The notes: generated by a model not told the origin, from the sequence alone. A stretch of DNA of 64,000 bases from Herminiimonas arsenicoxydans (GCA_000026125.1 CU207211.1:1240001-1304000), one strand, 5' to 3'; positions 9,765 to 18,707 are shown, numbered from the stretch's first letter. Made by a program: numbers and translations.

Positions 9765-11009
9765 ATGACTGACTCTAAAAAATACGGCTTTACCACCACC
9801 ACGCTGCATAGCGATCGCCAAAAAGCGATCGAGCATGGCTCCCTGCACAAGCCGATTCACACCTCGGTAACCTTTGGCTACAACGATGCGCGCGAACTCG
9901 CGACGGTGTTTCAGGGCAAGCAGCCGGGTTATCGCTATGGACGGCAGGGCAACCCGACGGTGGCGGCGCTGGAAGACAAGGTCAACAAGATGGAAGATGG
10001 CTTTGCTACGATCTGTTTTGCGACCGGCATGGCGGCAATTGGTGCGATTGCGCAGGCCTTGCTGCAGAAGGGCGATCACGTCGTATCTTCGGCCTTTTTG
10101 TTTGGTAATACTAATAGTCTGTGGCAAACCGTCGGTTTGCAAGGCGTGGCTGTTTCGATGGTGGATGCAACCGATGTCAAGCATGTGGAAGCGGCGATTA
10201 CACCGGCAACGCGTATCGTGTTTGTCGAGACGATTGCCAATCCGCGCACGCAAGTTGCCGATCTGGCGCGCATAGGCAAGTTGTGTGCGGAGCGCGGCAT
10301 TGTCTACATCGTCGATAACACGATGACTTCACCTTATCTGTTCCAGCCGAAATCGGTAGGCGCCAGCATCGTCATCAATGCGCTGACCAAATCCATCGGT
10401 GGTCACGGCAATGCGCTGGGCGGCAGCCTGACGGATACCGGCTTGTACGATTGGTCGCGTTTCCCGAATATCTTCGATACGTACAAGCGTTATCCAACCG
10501 TGCAATGGGGTATCGCACAGATACGTGCAAAGTCCCTGCGCGATTTCGGCGCTTCGCTCGGACCTGAGGCGGCGCATCACCTGGCGGTCGGCTCGGAAAC
10601 AATGGCGCTGCGTCTTGATCGCGAATGTGCGAATGCGCTGGCGGTGGCACAGATGCTGGAAGCCGATGAGCGCGTGGCGGCCGTGTATTACCCGGGTCTG
10701 AAATCACATCCACAGCACGCGATTTCCACCGAGTTGTTCCGCTCTTACGGCAGCCTGTTCAGTTTTGAACTGAAAGAAGGCATAGATTGTTTTGATTACC
10801 TGAATCGCCTGAAGCTGGGTATTTCGGCCAGCAATCTGGGCGATACGCGCACACTGGTGATTCCGGTTGCCCATACCATTTTTTATGAAATGGGCGCAGA
10901 GCGCCGCGCCAGCATGGGGATTGCTGAATCGTTGATACGTGTGTCGATAGGCATTGAAGATACGGACGACCTGGTGGAAGATTTCCGGAAGGCGCTGGAT
11001 GCAGTTTAA
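9765..11009 (+). CDS. metZ: O-succinylhomoserine sulfhydrylase
   Basis: A 414-residue PLP enzyme of the Cys/Met metabolism (gamma) family. The PLP lysine is in INALTKSIGGHGN (about Lys209) and the PLP-phosphate region in CFATGMAAIGA. The position after purF is that of metZ in pseudomonads and betaproteobacteria, where the enzyme makes homocysteine directly from O-succinylhomoserine and sulfide; a cystathionine gamma-synthase or O-acetylhomoserine specificity cannot be excluded from sequence alone. The ATG at 9765 is preferred over the TTG at 9756. It converges on the LOG-family gene with only 8 bases between stops. Confidence 0.88.
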   Translation: MTDSKKYGFTTTTLHSDRQKAIEHGSLHKPIHTSVTFGYNDARELATVFQGKQPGYRYGRQGNPTVAALEDKVNKMEDGFATICFATGMAAIGAIAQALLQKGDHVVSSAFLFGNTNSLWQTVGLQGVAVSMVDATDVKHVEAAITPATRIVFVETIANPRTQVADLARIGKLCAERGIVYIVDNTMTSPYLFQPKSVGASIVINALTKSIGGHGNALGGSLTDTGLYDWSRFPNIFDTYKRYPTVQWGIAQIRAKSLRDFGASLGPEAAHHLAVGSETMALRLDRECANALAVAQMLEADERVAAVYYPGLKSHPQHAISTELFRSYGSLFSFELKEGIDCFDYLNRLKLGISASNLGDTRTLVIPVAHTIFYEMGAERRASMGIAESLIRVSIGIEDTDDLVEDFRKALDAV

Positions 11010-11017
11010 GATTTTTA

Positions 11018-11614
11018 TCAGAGTAGCAGCGTTTTAGCAGCAAGCGCATCCAGTACTTTGGTGCTTGGTTGAGGAATAAACGTCTGCAGTCTGTGCAGCA
11101 GCTCAGATGCACTCTTTTCATGCATCATCAATGCAGCCTGATTGGCCTTTACAAAACCTTGCGCTACCTGGTTTTGCAAAAAAGCGATCAGGCCGTCGTA
11201 GAAGCCATCGACATTCAATACCCCAACCGGCTTTTCATGAAAGCCGAGTTGTGACCAGGTCAGCACTTCAAATAATTCTTCCAGTGTGCCGATGCCGCCC
11301 GGCATGGCAATGAATCCATCCGATAACTCCGCCATCATGGCTTTGCGCTCATGCATGTCCTTGACGACATGCAAGTGAGTCAATTGCGTGTGGCCTACCT
11401 CCTTATCCAGCAAGGCTTGCGGGATTACACCGGTTGCTGTGCCGCCCAAACGCAGTACTTCATTTGCAATGACGCCCATCAGGCCGACGTTGCCGCCGCC
11501 GTAGACCAGGGCTATATCTTGCCTGACCATTTCTCCAGCCAGTGTGCGAGCTGCATCGGCATAAACGGGTTTGGCCCCGAAGGAGGAGCCGCAATAGACG
11601 CAAAGGGATTTCAT
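11018..11614 (-). CDS. LOG family protein (TIGR00730), nucleotide phosphoribohydrolase
   Basis: A 198-residue Rossmann-fold protein with the family signature PGGIGTLEE (about 108-116) and the N-terminal SLCVYCGSSFG and YGGGNVGLMG loops. The family was long called lysine decarboxylase-like; characterised members (plant LOG, bacterial PpnN-type and Fas6) hydrolyse nucleoside 5'-monophosphates, including cytokinin ribotides, to free base and ribose 5-phosphate. The in vivo substrate here is unknown. Start ATG at 11614. It is transcribed convergently with metZ and lies 88 bases downstream of the phasin gene, separated by a terminator. Confidence 0.88.
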   Translation of the reverse strand: MKSLCVYCGSSFGAKPVYADAARTLAGEMVRQDIALVYGGGNVGLMGVIANEVLRLGGTATGVIPQALLDKEVGHTQLTHLHVVKDMHERKAMMAELSDGFIAMPGGIGTLEELFEVLTWSQLGFHEKPVGVLNVDGFYDGLIAFLQNQVAQGFVKANQAALMMHEKSASELLHRLQTFIPQPSTKVLDALAAKTLLL

Positions 11615-11641
11615 TATCAGGGGAGGGTATTCAAGTTGCAG

Positions 11642-11677
11642 AAAATAAAAGCGGGTTGCGCGTGGCGCAATCCCGCT
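11642..11677 (-). terminator. Intrinsic terminator after the phasin gene
   Basis: On the minus strand an AGCGGG...CCCGCT hairpin (plus coordinates 11650-11677) with inner GCGC/GCGC pairing is followed by TTTTATTTTC. It lies 26 bases after the phasin stop at 11703. Confidence 0.8.
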
Positions 11678-11702
11678 GCTGGTTGAAGAAGGTATTCGCC
11701 GT

Positions 11703-12218
11703 TTACTTGCTTGTTTTTGCAGCAGTTTTTTTGACGACAGCTTTCTTTTTCGCTGCCGGTTTGGCTGCGGCGTTTTTTGCGACAGCTTTCTTGGCGGGTG
11801 TTTTTTTTGCTGCCTTTTTCACTGCCGTTTTTTTGCTGCCGGGCTTGATCAGGGCATCGATGCGCTTGTGCAGTGCCAACAATTCATTTTGTGTCGATAG
11901 GCCGAGGCTGGTCAGTGAACGCGTGACAGTTTCTTCTATCAGTTGCTCCAGGCTGTTCCAGGATTCGGCTGCCTGTTTGCTCACGCGGCCGCTCATCTTG
12001 TGCAGGCCTTCCGATACATCCGCAACCTGATCCTCTGCAATCTTGCGCGTGCGCTGTCGCAGGCTGGAGCTGTCCTTTGCGAGTTTGGAAATAACCTTGC
12101 CGCCTTTTTTCTGCGTCTTCGCAAATGCATCCAGACCGGCTTGCCATATCTGCTGCGCGGAAGCGTGTACGCCGTTGCCTAATTGTTCGCTCGCTGATTT
12201 TTTCAGTTTCTTTGCCAT
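11703..12218 (-). CDS. Phasin family protein with Lys/Ala-rich tail (PhaF/PhaI type)
   Basis: A 171-residue protein. Residues about 1-115 form an amphipathic helical phasin-like domain (ASAQQIWQAGLDAFAKTQKKG is characteristic, with a later helix around SWNSLEQLIEETVTRSL). Residues about 118-171 are a histone H1-like tail of AKK/PAKK repeats. In PhaF of pseudomonads such proteins coat polyhydroxyalkanoate granules and bind DNA through the tail, helping granule segregation. That role is inferred from family. The gene stands alone on the minus strand with its own terminator, and CGGAGAAGTCAC precedes the ATG. Confidence 0.85.
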   Translation of the reverse strand: MAKKLKKSASEQLGNGVHASAQQIWQAGLDAFAKTQKKGGKVISKLAKDSSSLRQRTRKIAEDQVADVSEGLHKMSGRVSKQAAESWNSLEQLIEETVTRSLTSLGLSTQNELLALHKRIDALIKPGSKKTAVKKAAKKTPAKKAVAKNAAAKPAAKKKAVVKKTAAKTSK

Positions 12219-12391
12219 GTGACTTCTCCGTTCAGGTTAAACAAAAACGTCTGGTCTGGTATGGACATCCATCAGATGGAAATGCCGGAAGTGCAGTTAA
12301 TTATAGTGGCAATCAGGTGCTGCGAGTGGCATAGCCTTTTAGATGCAGACTAGAATTTTCTGTCGCATGACGGCCTGCCAAGAGGAACGAA

Positions 12392-12420
12392 GGCAGCATG
12401 CGTGACTCACGCCTGCTGCC
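12392..12420 (-). terminator. Hairpin after the RDD gene, probable terminator
   Basis: GGCAGCA...TGCTGCC with an inner GCGTGA/TCACGC stem forms a 13-bp imperfect hairpin four bases after the RDD stop codon. The U-tract on the minus strand is weak (TTCGTTCC), so efficiency is uncertain. Confidence 0.5.
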
Positions 12421-12423
12421 TGT

Positions 12424-12921
12424 TTATTTGGTTTTGTTAAGCTGGATGATTTTTGTGCCGGCAATGCGGTCATGCAGGAATTGCCGGCTTGGATGCAGGC
12501 TGGCCGTGAGCGCCCAGGCGAGAATGTTTGCCATCACGATCGCTACGGCAGTCCATTCCTTGGCACCCAGCAGCCATGCAATGGCGAGGCCGGGGACAAA
12601 CCATAGCCATGCGAGGAAATAACGCGCCAGCGCGCGCCTGAAGGGCAGCTGCCGGCCATCCAGCGTCACCAGGCGCATGCGCCATGTTTTCATCGGCAGC
12701 GTTTGCCCGCTATGCATCCAGAACCAGATGAAATATGCGCCTATCACGATAAACAGCCAGTACTGCGCCGCATGACGCAGATAGAGCGCATGACGCTGCT
12801 GAAAAATCAGTGCAAACAGCAGGTCGGCAATTGCCACTACGCCGAATAGCAGCACGCCTTCATAAATCATGACGGTCAGGCGGCGCTTGATGGTGGGTGT
12901 ATCGGATGATTCAAATTGCAT
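12424..12921 (-). CDS. RDD family membrane protein
   Basis: A 165-residue inner-membrane protein. It begins with a basic segment (TIKRRLTVMIYEGVLLFG, the RDD-type first helix with a charged entry), has two more hydrophobic spans (FIVIGAYFIWFWMH and about LAWLWFVPGLAIAWLL plus VAIVMANILAWALTA), and ends LHDRIAGTKII, the conserved RDD tail. RDD proteins are of largely unknown function, some linked to ion transport. The ATG at 12921 is used; a GTG at 12936 directly after the upstream TGA is the alternative. It is the last gene of the sigma-factor unit. Confidence 0.85.
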   Translation of the reverse strand: MQFESSDTPTIKRRLTVMIYEGVLLFGVVAIADLLFALIFQQRHALYLRHAAQYWLFIVIGAYFIWFWMHSGQTLPMKTWRMRLVTLDGRQLPFRRALARYFLAWLWFVPGLAIAWLLGAKEWTAVAIVMANILAWALTASLHPSRQFLHDRIAGTKIIQLNKTK

Positions 12922-12936
12922 GGACAGACAATTCAC

Positions 12937-13632
12937 TCAAGGCGTAGACGGGGCGGGATGTATAGACGAAGATTGCGTCGCTTCTGCCGTGGGCTGAGGG
13001 GGGGATGCCGGGGTGCCGAGTTTCGGCGGTTGTTTTATGACCGGATCTTTACCGGCATACTGGCGCGGCGGATTGGCTAGCGGTTTTTTCGGCTTGGCCG
13101 TAGCTGCCAGCTGTTTCTTTTTCTCTTCCGACAATTGCTGATATTCCTCCCATTGCCGGGATTTTTGCTGTGCATTCAGTTTCTTCGTGCGCGAATAGCT
13201 TTCACGCGCCAGACGGCGCTGCTCAGGGGATAGCTTGACCCAGTCGCGCATGCGCTCCTGCATGCGGGCTTGCTCTTCCGGCGGCATGGAAGCAAATCGG
13301 TTGGCGAGTTCCAGCCATTTTTCCTTGCGGAAGCTATCCAGTCTGGACCAATCTCCGGCCAGTGGAGCAAGGGCACGTTGTTGTGCGGGGCTTAGTTTAT
13401 TCCACTCCGATTTGGCAGTGGTGTTGGCGCGTGGTTTTGCCGCCGTTTTGGCGGCTTGCTGTGGCGCTGCTTGTGGCGTGGCTACTGCAGCCGGTTGCGG
13501 CGCTGGCGAAGGAGCAGACGCAGGGACAGGGGCGGACATGGCATGCAGCGCGCCAGCCAGCAGAGTGGGCGGCAACGCTGCAGCGATTTTCCCAAGACGG
13601 CTAGTCTTCAAGGAAAAAATCCATACCCTCAT
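12937..13632 (-). CDS. DUF3106 exported protein with LSPxQ repeats
   Basis: A 231-residue protein with an N-terminal signal (hydrophobic stretch about 16-31, probable cleavage after ALHA), a Pro/Ala/Gln-rich spacer to residue 74, a helical core (75-175) and a Pro-rich tail. The core contains five spaced repeats: LSPAQQ (80), MPPEEQ (116), LSPEQR (134), LNAQQK (152) and LSEEKK (167). The pattern recalls the LTxxQ motif of the periplasmic CpxP/Spy/ZraP stress proteins, but homology is only a suggestion. Function is unknown. It lies between DUF3619 (2 bases) and RDD genes in the sigma-factor unit, so a periplasmic signal-input role is an inference from context. Confidence 0.8.
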   Translation of the reverse strand: MRVWIFSLKTSRLGKIAAALPPTLLAGALHAMSAPVPASAPSPAPQPAAVATPQAAPQQAAKTAAKPRANTTAKSEWNKLSPAQQRALAPLAGDWSRLDSFRKEKWLELANRFASMPPEEQARMQERMRDWVKLSPEQRRLARESYSRTKKLNAQQKSRQWEEYQQLSEEKKKQLAATAKPKKPLANPPRQYAGKDPVIKQPPKLGTPASPPQPTAEATQSSSIHPAPSTP

Positions 13633-13634
13633 GC

Positions 13635-14039
13635 CTAATCCTCTGTCTTGGCAAGAAATGCGTTAAAGCCGCTATCCAGATAAGCAGATATTGGAAGGTC
13701 ATCGGTCAATACTGCTGCATCGATGGCGGCAGATTCAATGATTTGCTGGCGTTGCTCGAATTGATAAATACCTATCAAGCCAAAAACCAGGACAGCCAAA
13801 GGTACGGCCATACCCATGCGCGCTATCCAGGAAAAGCGGTTGTGGGTTGACGGTGCGGGATGGCCGGCCAAGGCGGTACGCTGCACTACTACTGATGCCG
13901 TAGATTCAGCTTTTTTGTGAGATAGAGCAATATTGCGTGCGGATGCGAGTCGTTCGCAGATGTTTGGCGGTAAATTGTTGCTGCTCTCATCCAGTGCATG
14001 GCGTAGTTTATACGCCAGATCCAGTTCTTTCGTTTTCAT
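13635..14039 (-). CDS. DUF3619 membrane protein, candidate anti-sigma factor
   Basis: A 134-residue protein with a charged N-terminal half containing helices (MKTKELDLAYKLRHALDESS, then LPPNICERLASARN), one membrane helix at about residues 71-92 (IARMGMAVPLAVLVFGLIGI) and a short acidic C-terminus. A cytoplasmic head plus a single membrane span next to a sigma-factor gene is the layout of many anti-sigma factors. The start ATG at 14039 overlaps the end of the sigma-factor gene by four bases (ATGA), indicating translational coupling. The family assignment is good; the anti-sigma role is inference only. Confidence 0.8.
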   Translation of the reverse strand: MKTKELDLAYKLRHALDESSNNLPPNICERLASARNIALSHKKAESTASVVVQRTALAGHPAPSTHNRFSWIARMGMAVPLAVLVFGLIGIYQFEQRQQIIESAAIDAAVLTDDLPISAYLDSGFNAFLAKTED

Positions 14040-14623
14040 AAGTAAATTCCTTTGGCTTTCAACGCCTGAGCCAGAGTGTGCGTCGCGCGGGAGCAATGAG
14101 TTTTCACGCTTCCCTCGGAGCATCCCATGGCGGTAGCGGTTTCAGCCACGTTCAGATCCTGCCAATAACGCATCAGGAAGGCTTCTCGTTGACGTGCCGG
14201 CAGGTTTTGTACTTCGTGCTCTATGAACTCGAGTACTTGTTTGCGTTCCAGCTTGCCCAAGCCAGTCTCTGCGCCGTAGCTGCCTTCTTCAGCTTCGACC
14301 ATATCCATGGCATCGAAGTTTTCCTGGTCTTCCTGTTTGTTGCCAAAACTGGAAAACAGGCTGATCCATGAGCTGCGCACTTTTTCGCGCCTGAAGTAAT
14401 CACGGATAGTATTCTGCAGAATGCGCTGGAACAGCATGGGTAGTTCGGCTGCCGGCTTGTCGCCGTATTTTTCGGCGAGCTTGATCATGGCATCCTGCAC
14501 AATATCGAATGCGGATTCGTCCTTGCGTACGGCGTACAGGGCTTGCTTGAACGCACGTCGTTCGACGTCTGCAAGAAAATCCGAAAGTTCTTTATCAGTT
14601 GCCATTGGATGCAGCGCACTCAT
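14036..14623 (-). CDS. RNA polymerase sigma-70 family (ECF-like) factor
   Basis: A 195-residue sigma factor. Region 2 covers about residues 20-90 (FKQALYAVRKDESAFDIVQD then FQRILQNTIRDYFRREK) and region 4 about 128-190 (LPARQREAFLMRYWQDLNVAETA, then MGCSEGSVKTHCSRA, the DNA-recognition helix-turn-helix). Such factors direct RNA polymerase to a small regulon. It is the first gene of a four-gene unit with DUF3619, DUF3106 and RDD proteins. The start may be the ATG at 14623 or the in-frame ATG at 14605; neither has a clear ribosome site. The divergent gene is ilvB. Confidence 0.88.
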   Translation of the reverse strand: MSALHPMATDKELSDFLADVERRAFKQALYAVRKDESAFDIVQDAMIKLAEKYGDKPAAELPMLFQRILQNTIRDYFRREKVRSSWISLFSSFGNKQEDQENFDAMDMVEAEEGSYGAETGLGKLERKQVLEFIEHEVQNLPARQREAFLMRYWQDLNVAETATAMGCSEGSVKTHCSRATHTLAQALKAKGIYL

Positions 14624-14775
14624 TAGTGCGCTGCCGGAGATGTTGCTGGATTCGATGTCTCGACAAAAATTGGACGATCACTTTTTCAAACTGCAGGCAT
14701 GCTAGCAAAAAAGCCTCGTTTGCGGGTGTTTTTGCGCAAATTCCTTGATTTCAAACGCTTTGCGATGAATTTCAC

Positions 14776-14804
14776 TTGACCGAAATGGTGCGACGCAGTA
14801 ACGT
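14776..14804 (+). promoter_or_regulatory. Candidate sigma-70 promoter for ilvBHC
   Basis: TTGACC (14776-14781) and TAACGT (14799-14804) are separated by 17 bases. The -35 box matches the consensus at five of six positions, the -10 at three. The implied start near 14811 would leave a leader of about 310 bases beginning with the CCCTTTG hairpin. Not proven. Confidence 0.4.
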
Positions 14805-14810
14805 ATTAGT

Positions 14811-14830
14811 CCCTTTGCGATCACAAAGGG
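14811..14830 (+). promoter_or_regulatory. Hairpin hiding a ribosome binding site in the ilvB leader
   Basis: CCCTTTG (14811-14817) and CAAAGGG (14824-14830) form a perfect 7-bp stem with a 6-base loop. The right arm contains AAAGGG, the only Shine-Dalgarno-like sequence before the small ORF at 14835. If transcription begins near 14811, the extreme 5' end of the mRNA would mask that site. Confidence 0.4.
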
Positions 14831-14834
14831 CACT

Positions 14835-14972
14835 ATGGTCTTTCTGCGTGTTGCGCATGATGCAATGTTGCAGGAAGACGCGCTTCAAAATTTGAAAGCT
14901 GTTTGCTCTAACCCGCGCCACAAGCGCGAGAAATCCACAGTATCGCAGCAGCAACTCCGGCCGAACGAGTAG
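14835..14972 (+). CDS. Possible small leader ORF upstream of ilvB
   Basis: An ATG at 14835 opens a 45-codon frame ending in TAG at 14970-14972 (MVFLRVAHDAMLQEDALQNL and a basic/polar second half). AAAGGG precedes the ATG by four bases and is paired in a hairpin. The peptide is not rich in Leu/Ile/Val runs, so it does not look like a classical branched-chain attenuator peptide. An overlapping frame at 14785-14895 (36 codons, MVRRSNVLVPL start) is the other candidate but begins upstream of the predicted transcription start. Evidence for translation is weak; the rest of 14624-15122 holds no gene that I can see. Confidence 0.25.
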   Translation: MVFLRVAHDAMLQEDALQNLKAVCSNPRHKREKSTVSQQQLRPNE

Positions 14973-15122
14973 CGTTAAGCGTTTGTTTGAAACACATTCA
15001 CAGATGTGTGACGAATCGACGTGACCGCACAAAAAAGGGACGCCCCAGGACTGCTGCAAGATGTGATTTCGTCAGGAGAGAGCATCCGATCAATTTCCAA
15101 TGGACCTTGAAAGGACGTTAGC

Positions 15123-16862
15123 ATGACCTCGGAAACAAACAATGCCGTCGGCGAAGAGCTGACCGGCGCAGAAATCGTCGTACGCTGTCTGGCTGAAGAA
15201 GGTGTCGAACATGTGTTCGGTTATCCTGGCGGCGCAGTACTGTACATCTACGACGCCATCTACAATCAAGACAAATTCCAGCACATTCTGGTACGCCATG
15301 AACAGGCGGCCGTACATGCTGCCGATGCCTATTCCCGCAGTTCCAAAAAAGTCGGCGTGTCTATCGTGACTTCCGGCCCCGGCGTGACCAATGCGGTCAC
15401 AGGTCTGGCGACTGCGTATATGGATTCGATTCCGATGGTGATCATTTCAGGTCAGGTGCCTACGCACGGCATCGGTCTGGATGCATTCCAGGAATGCGAC
15501 ACCGTCGGGATTACCCGTCCGTGCGTCAAACACAACTTCCTCGTCAAGGACGTGAGGGATTTGGCGGCGACGATGAAAAAAGCATTTTATATCGCCACGA
15601 CCGGCCGTCCAGGTCCGGTGCTGGTCGATATTCCTAAAGACGTGTCTATGCACAAATGCATGTTCTCGTATCCGAAGGAAGTCGAGATGCGTTCGTACAA
15701 ACCGGTCGACAAGGGACATACCGGTCAGATCCGCAAGGCGGTGCAACTGTTGCTGCAAGCCGAGCGTCCGATGATCTATACCGGCGGCGGCGTGATTCTG
15801 GCGAATGCGTCGGAAGAACTGACGCAACTGGTCGATAAGCTCGGTTTCCCTTGCACCAACACCCTGATGGGTCTGGGTTCGTATCGCGCATCCAGCGACA
15901 AGTTTGTCGGCATGCCAGGCATGCACGGCACTTACGAAGCCAATATGGCGATGCAGCACTCGGACGTGATGATTGCGATCGGTGCGCGTTTCGACGATCG
16001 CGTGATCGGTAATCCGAAACACTTTTCGTCGAATCCGCGCAAGATCATTCATATCGATATCGATCCGTCGTCGATTTCGAAGCGCGTCAAGGTTGACATT
16101 CCCATCGTCGGCAACGTCAAGGAAGTGCTGGTGGAATTGCTGGCACAACTCGATGCTGCTGAAGCCAAGCCGAACAGCGTTGCGCTGTCGAACTGGTGGA
16201 AACAAATCAATGAGTGGCGCAAGCGCGATTGCCTGAAGTTTGAAAACTCGACGACCGTCATCAAGCCGCAATCGGTGATCCAGAAAGTCTGGGACGTCAC
16301 CAAGGGCGATGCCTTTGTGACCTCAGATGTCGGGCAGCATCAAATGTGGGCAGCACAATACTATCCATTCGACAAACCACGCCGCTGGATCAATTCCGGT
16401 GGTTTGGGCACGATGGGTGTGGGCTTGCCGTACGCGATGGGCGTGCAGATGGCCAATCCGGATGCGACTGTCGCCTGTATCACTGGTGAAGCATCGATCC
16501 AGATGTGCATCCAGGAGCTCGCGACCTGCAAGCAATATCACCTGACACCGAAGATCATTCTGTTGAACAATCGCTTCCTCGGCATGGTGCGTCAGTGGCA
16601 GCAACTGGAATATGGATCGCGCTATTCCGAATCGTATATGGATTCCCTGCCCGACTTCGACAAACTGGTCGAAGCGTATGGTCACGTGGGCATGACGATT
16701 GAAAATCCTGCCGATGTCGATGGTGCCTTGAAAGAAGCGTTTGCAATGAAAGACCGTTTGGTATTCATGAATTTCATTACTGATCAAACCGAAAACGTCT
16801 GGCCCATGGTCAAGGCAGGTCAGGGCTTGACTGAAATGCTGCTGGGTTCGGAGGATCTGTGA
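15123..16862 (+). CDS. ilvB: Acetolactate synthase large subunit
   Basis: The enzyme condenses pyruvate with pyruvate or 2-oxobutyrate, the first common step of valine, leucine and isoleucine synthesis, using ThDP, FAD and Mg2+. The 579-residue protein has the catalytic glutamate in VRHEQAAVHAADAY (about Glu60), the GVSIVTSGPG segment, and the C-terminal ThDP site ending NN (Asn482, Asn483). The usual GDG/GEG of that site reads Gly455-Glu456-Ala457, an uncommon change. GAAAGGA precedes the ATG. ilvH overlaps the stop by one base (TGATG), so the two subunits are coupled. Called ilvI in some annotations. Confidence 0.95.
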   Translation: MTSETNNAVGEELTGAEIVVRCLAEEGVEHVFGYPGGAVLYIYDAIYNQDKFQHILVRHEQAAVHAADAYSRSSKKVGVSIVTSGPGVTNAVTGLATAYMDSIPMVIISGQVPTHGIGLDAFQECDTVGITRPCVKHNFLVKDVRDLAATMKKAFYIATTGRPGPVLVDIPKDVSMHKCMFSYPKEVEMRSYKPVDKGHTGQIRKAVQLLLQAERPMIYTGGGVILANASEELTQLVDKLGFPCTNTLMGLGSYRASSDKFVGMPGMHGTYEANMAMQHSDVMIAIGARFDDRVIGNPKHFSSNPRKIIHIDIDPSSISKRVKVDIPIVGNVKEVLVELLAQLDAAEAKPNSVALSNWWKQINEWRKRDCLKFENSTTVIKPQSVIQKVWDVTKGDAFVTSDVGQHQMWAAQYYPFDKPRRWINSGGLGTMGVGLPYAMGVQMANPDATVACITGEASIQMCIQELATCKQYHLTPKIILLNNRFLGMVRQWQQLEYGSRYSESYMDSLPDFDKLVEAYGHVGMTIENPADVDGALKEAFAMKDRLVFMNFITDQTENVWPMVKAGQGLTEMLLGSEDL

Positions 16863-17353
16863 TGCGACATATCATTTCTGTATTGCTGGAAAATGAAGCA
16901 GGTGCTCTGTCACGCGTAGTAGGCTTGTTCTCTGCGCGCGGTTACAACATTGAAACCTTGACCGTGGCACCGACCGAAGACGCAACCTTGTCGCGCATGA
17001 CGATAGTCACGAGCGGCTCGGATGAGGTGATTGAACAAATCACCAAGCATTTGAACCGTTTGATCGAAGTGGTCAAAGTGGTCGATTTGACCGAAGGTGC
17101 GTTTATCGAACGTGAGCTCATGCTCATCAAGATCCGCGCGGTCGGTAAGGAACGTGAAGAAATGAAACGTACTGCGGATATTTTCCGTGGCCGTATCATC
17201 GACGTCACGGACAAGACTTACACGATCGAGTTGACCGGTAACAAAACAAAACTCGACGCGTTTATCGAGTCCATCGATCGCACGGCGATTCTGGAAACTG
17301 TCCGTACCGGCAGCTCCGGCATTGGTCGCGGCGAACGCATACTCAAAGTTTAA
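16862..17353 (+). CDS. ilvH: Acetolactate synthase small (regulatory) subunit
   Basis: The 163-residue subunit activates the catalytic subunit and carries valine feedback inhibition. The N-terminal ACT domain (MRHIISVLLENEAGALSRVV, then GYNIETLTVAPTED) and the C-terminal ferredoxin-like domain (ELMLIKI to the end) are both complete. The ATG at 16862 shares its first base with the ilvB stop; an earlier GTG at 16859 would add one residue and is less likely. ilvC follows after 41 bases. Confidence 0.95.
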   Translation: MRHIISVLLENEAGALSRVVGLFSARGYNIETLTVAPTEDATLSRMTIVTSGSDEVIEQITKHLNRLIEVVKVVDLTEGAFIERELMLIKIRAVGKEREEMKRTADIFRGRIIDVTDKTYTIELTGNKTKLDAFIESIDRTAILETVRTGSSGIGRGERILKV

Positions 17354-17358
17354 TGTAG

Positions 17359-18517
<1,159 letters not shown>

Positions 18518-18667
18518 CCTTGGATTGCAAAAACAAGCTGGTTGACCAAACCAAAAACTAAGATTCATTGAATGAAAGCCGGGCATCAAACGGTATGCGC
18601 TTGCAAGCACATGCCGTGCTCGGTCGAAAAGCCACGCATATGCGTGGCTTTTTTTAGCCCTCGCGTA
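18518..18667. repeat. Tandem duplication, copy 2 (decayed)
   Basis: A 150-base diverged copy of 18367-18517. The ilvC-derived codons are frameshifted by loss of one base (GCAAAAACAAG versus GCTAAAAACAAA), so it is not translated as ilvC. The palindrome (18591-18616) has lost perfect symmetry, but the terminator stem is kept with only one base change at its tip. A further remnant starting CCTTGCGATTAAAAA is visible at 18668. Confidence 0.9.
18627..18657. terminator. Second terminator after ilvC
   Basis: AAAAGCCACGCA and TGCGTGGCTTTT again form a 12-bp stem, here with TA at the centre, followed by T residues. It is the duplicated partner of the terminator at 18477. Confidence 0.9.
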
Positions 18668-18677
18668 CCTTGCGATT

Positions 18678-18707
18678 AAAAAGCTGCACTTCGGTGCAGC
18701 TTTTTTC
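18678..18707. terminator. Third terminator after ilvC, UUCG loop
   Basis: AAAAAGCTGCAC and GTGCAGCTTTTTT form a 12-bp stem closed by the very stable TTCG tetraloop. It is a different hairpin from the two duplicated ones and completes a row of three terminators within 230 bases. Confidence 0.9.

Noticed and set aside
14785..14895. 36-codon leader peptide (MVRRSNVLVPL start) upstream of ilvB
   Set aside because: Contains some Leu and Val, but it begins upstream of the predicted transcription start, overlaps the promoter boxes and lacks a terminator/antiterminator pair.
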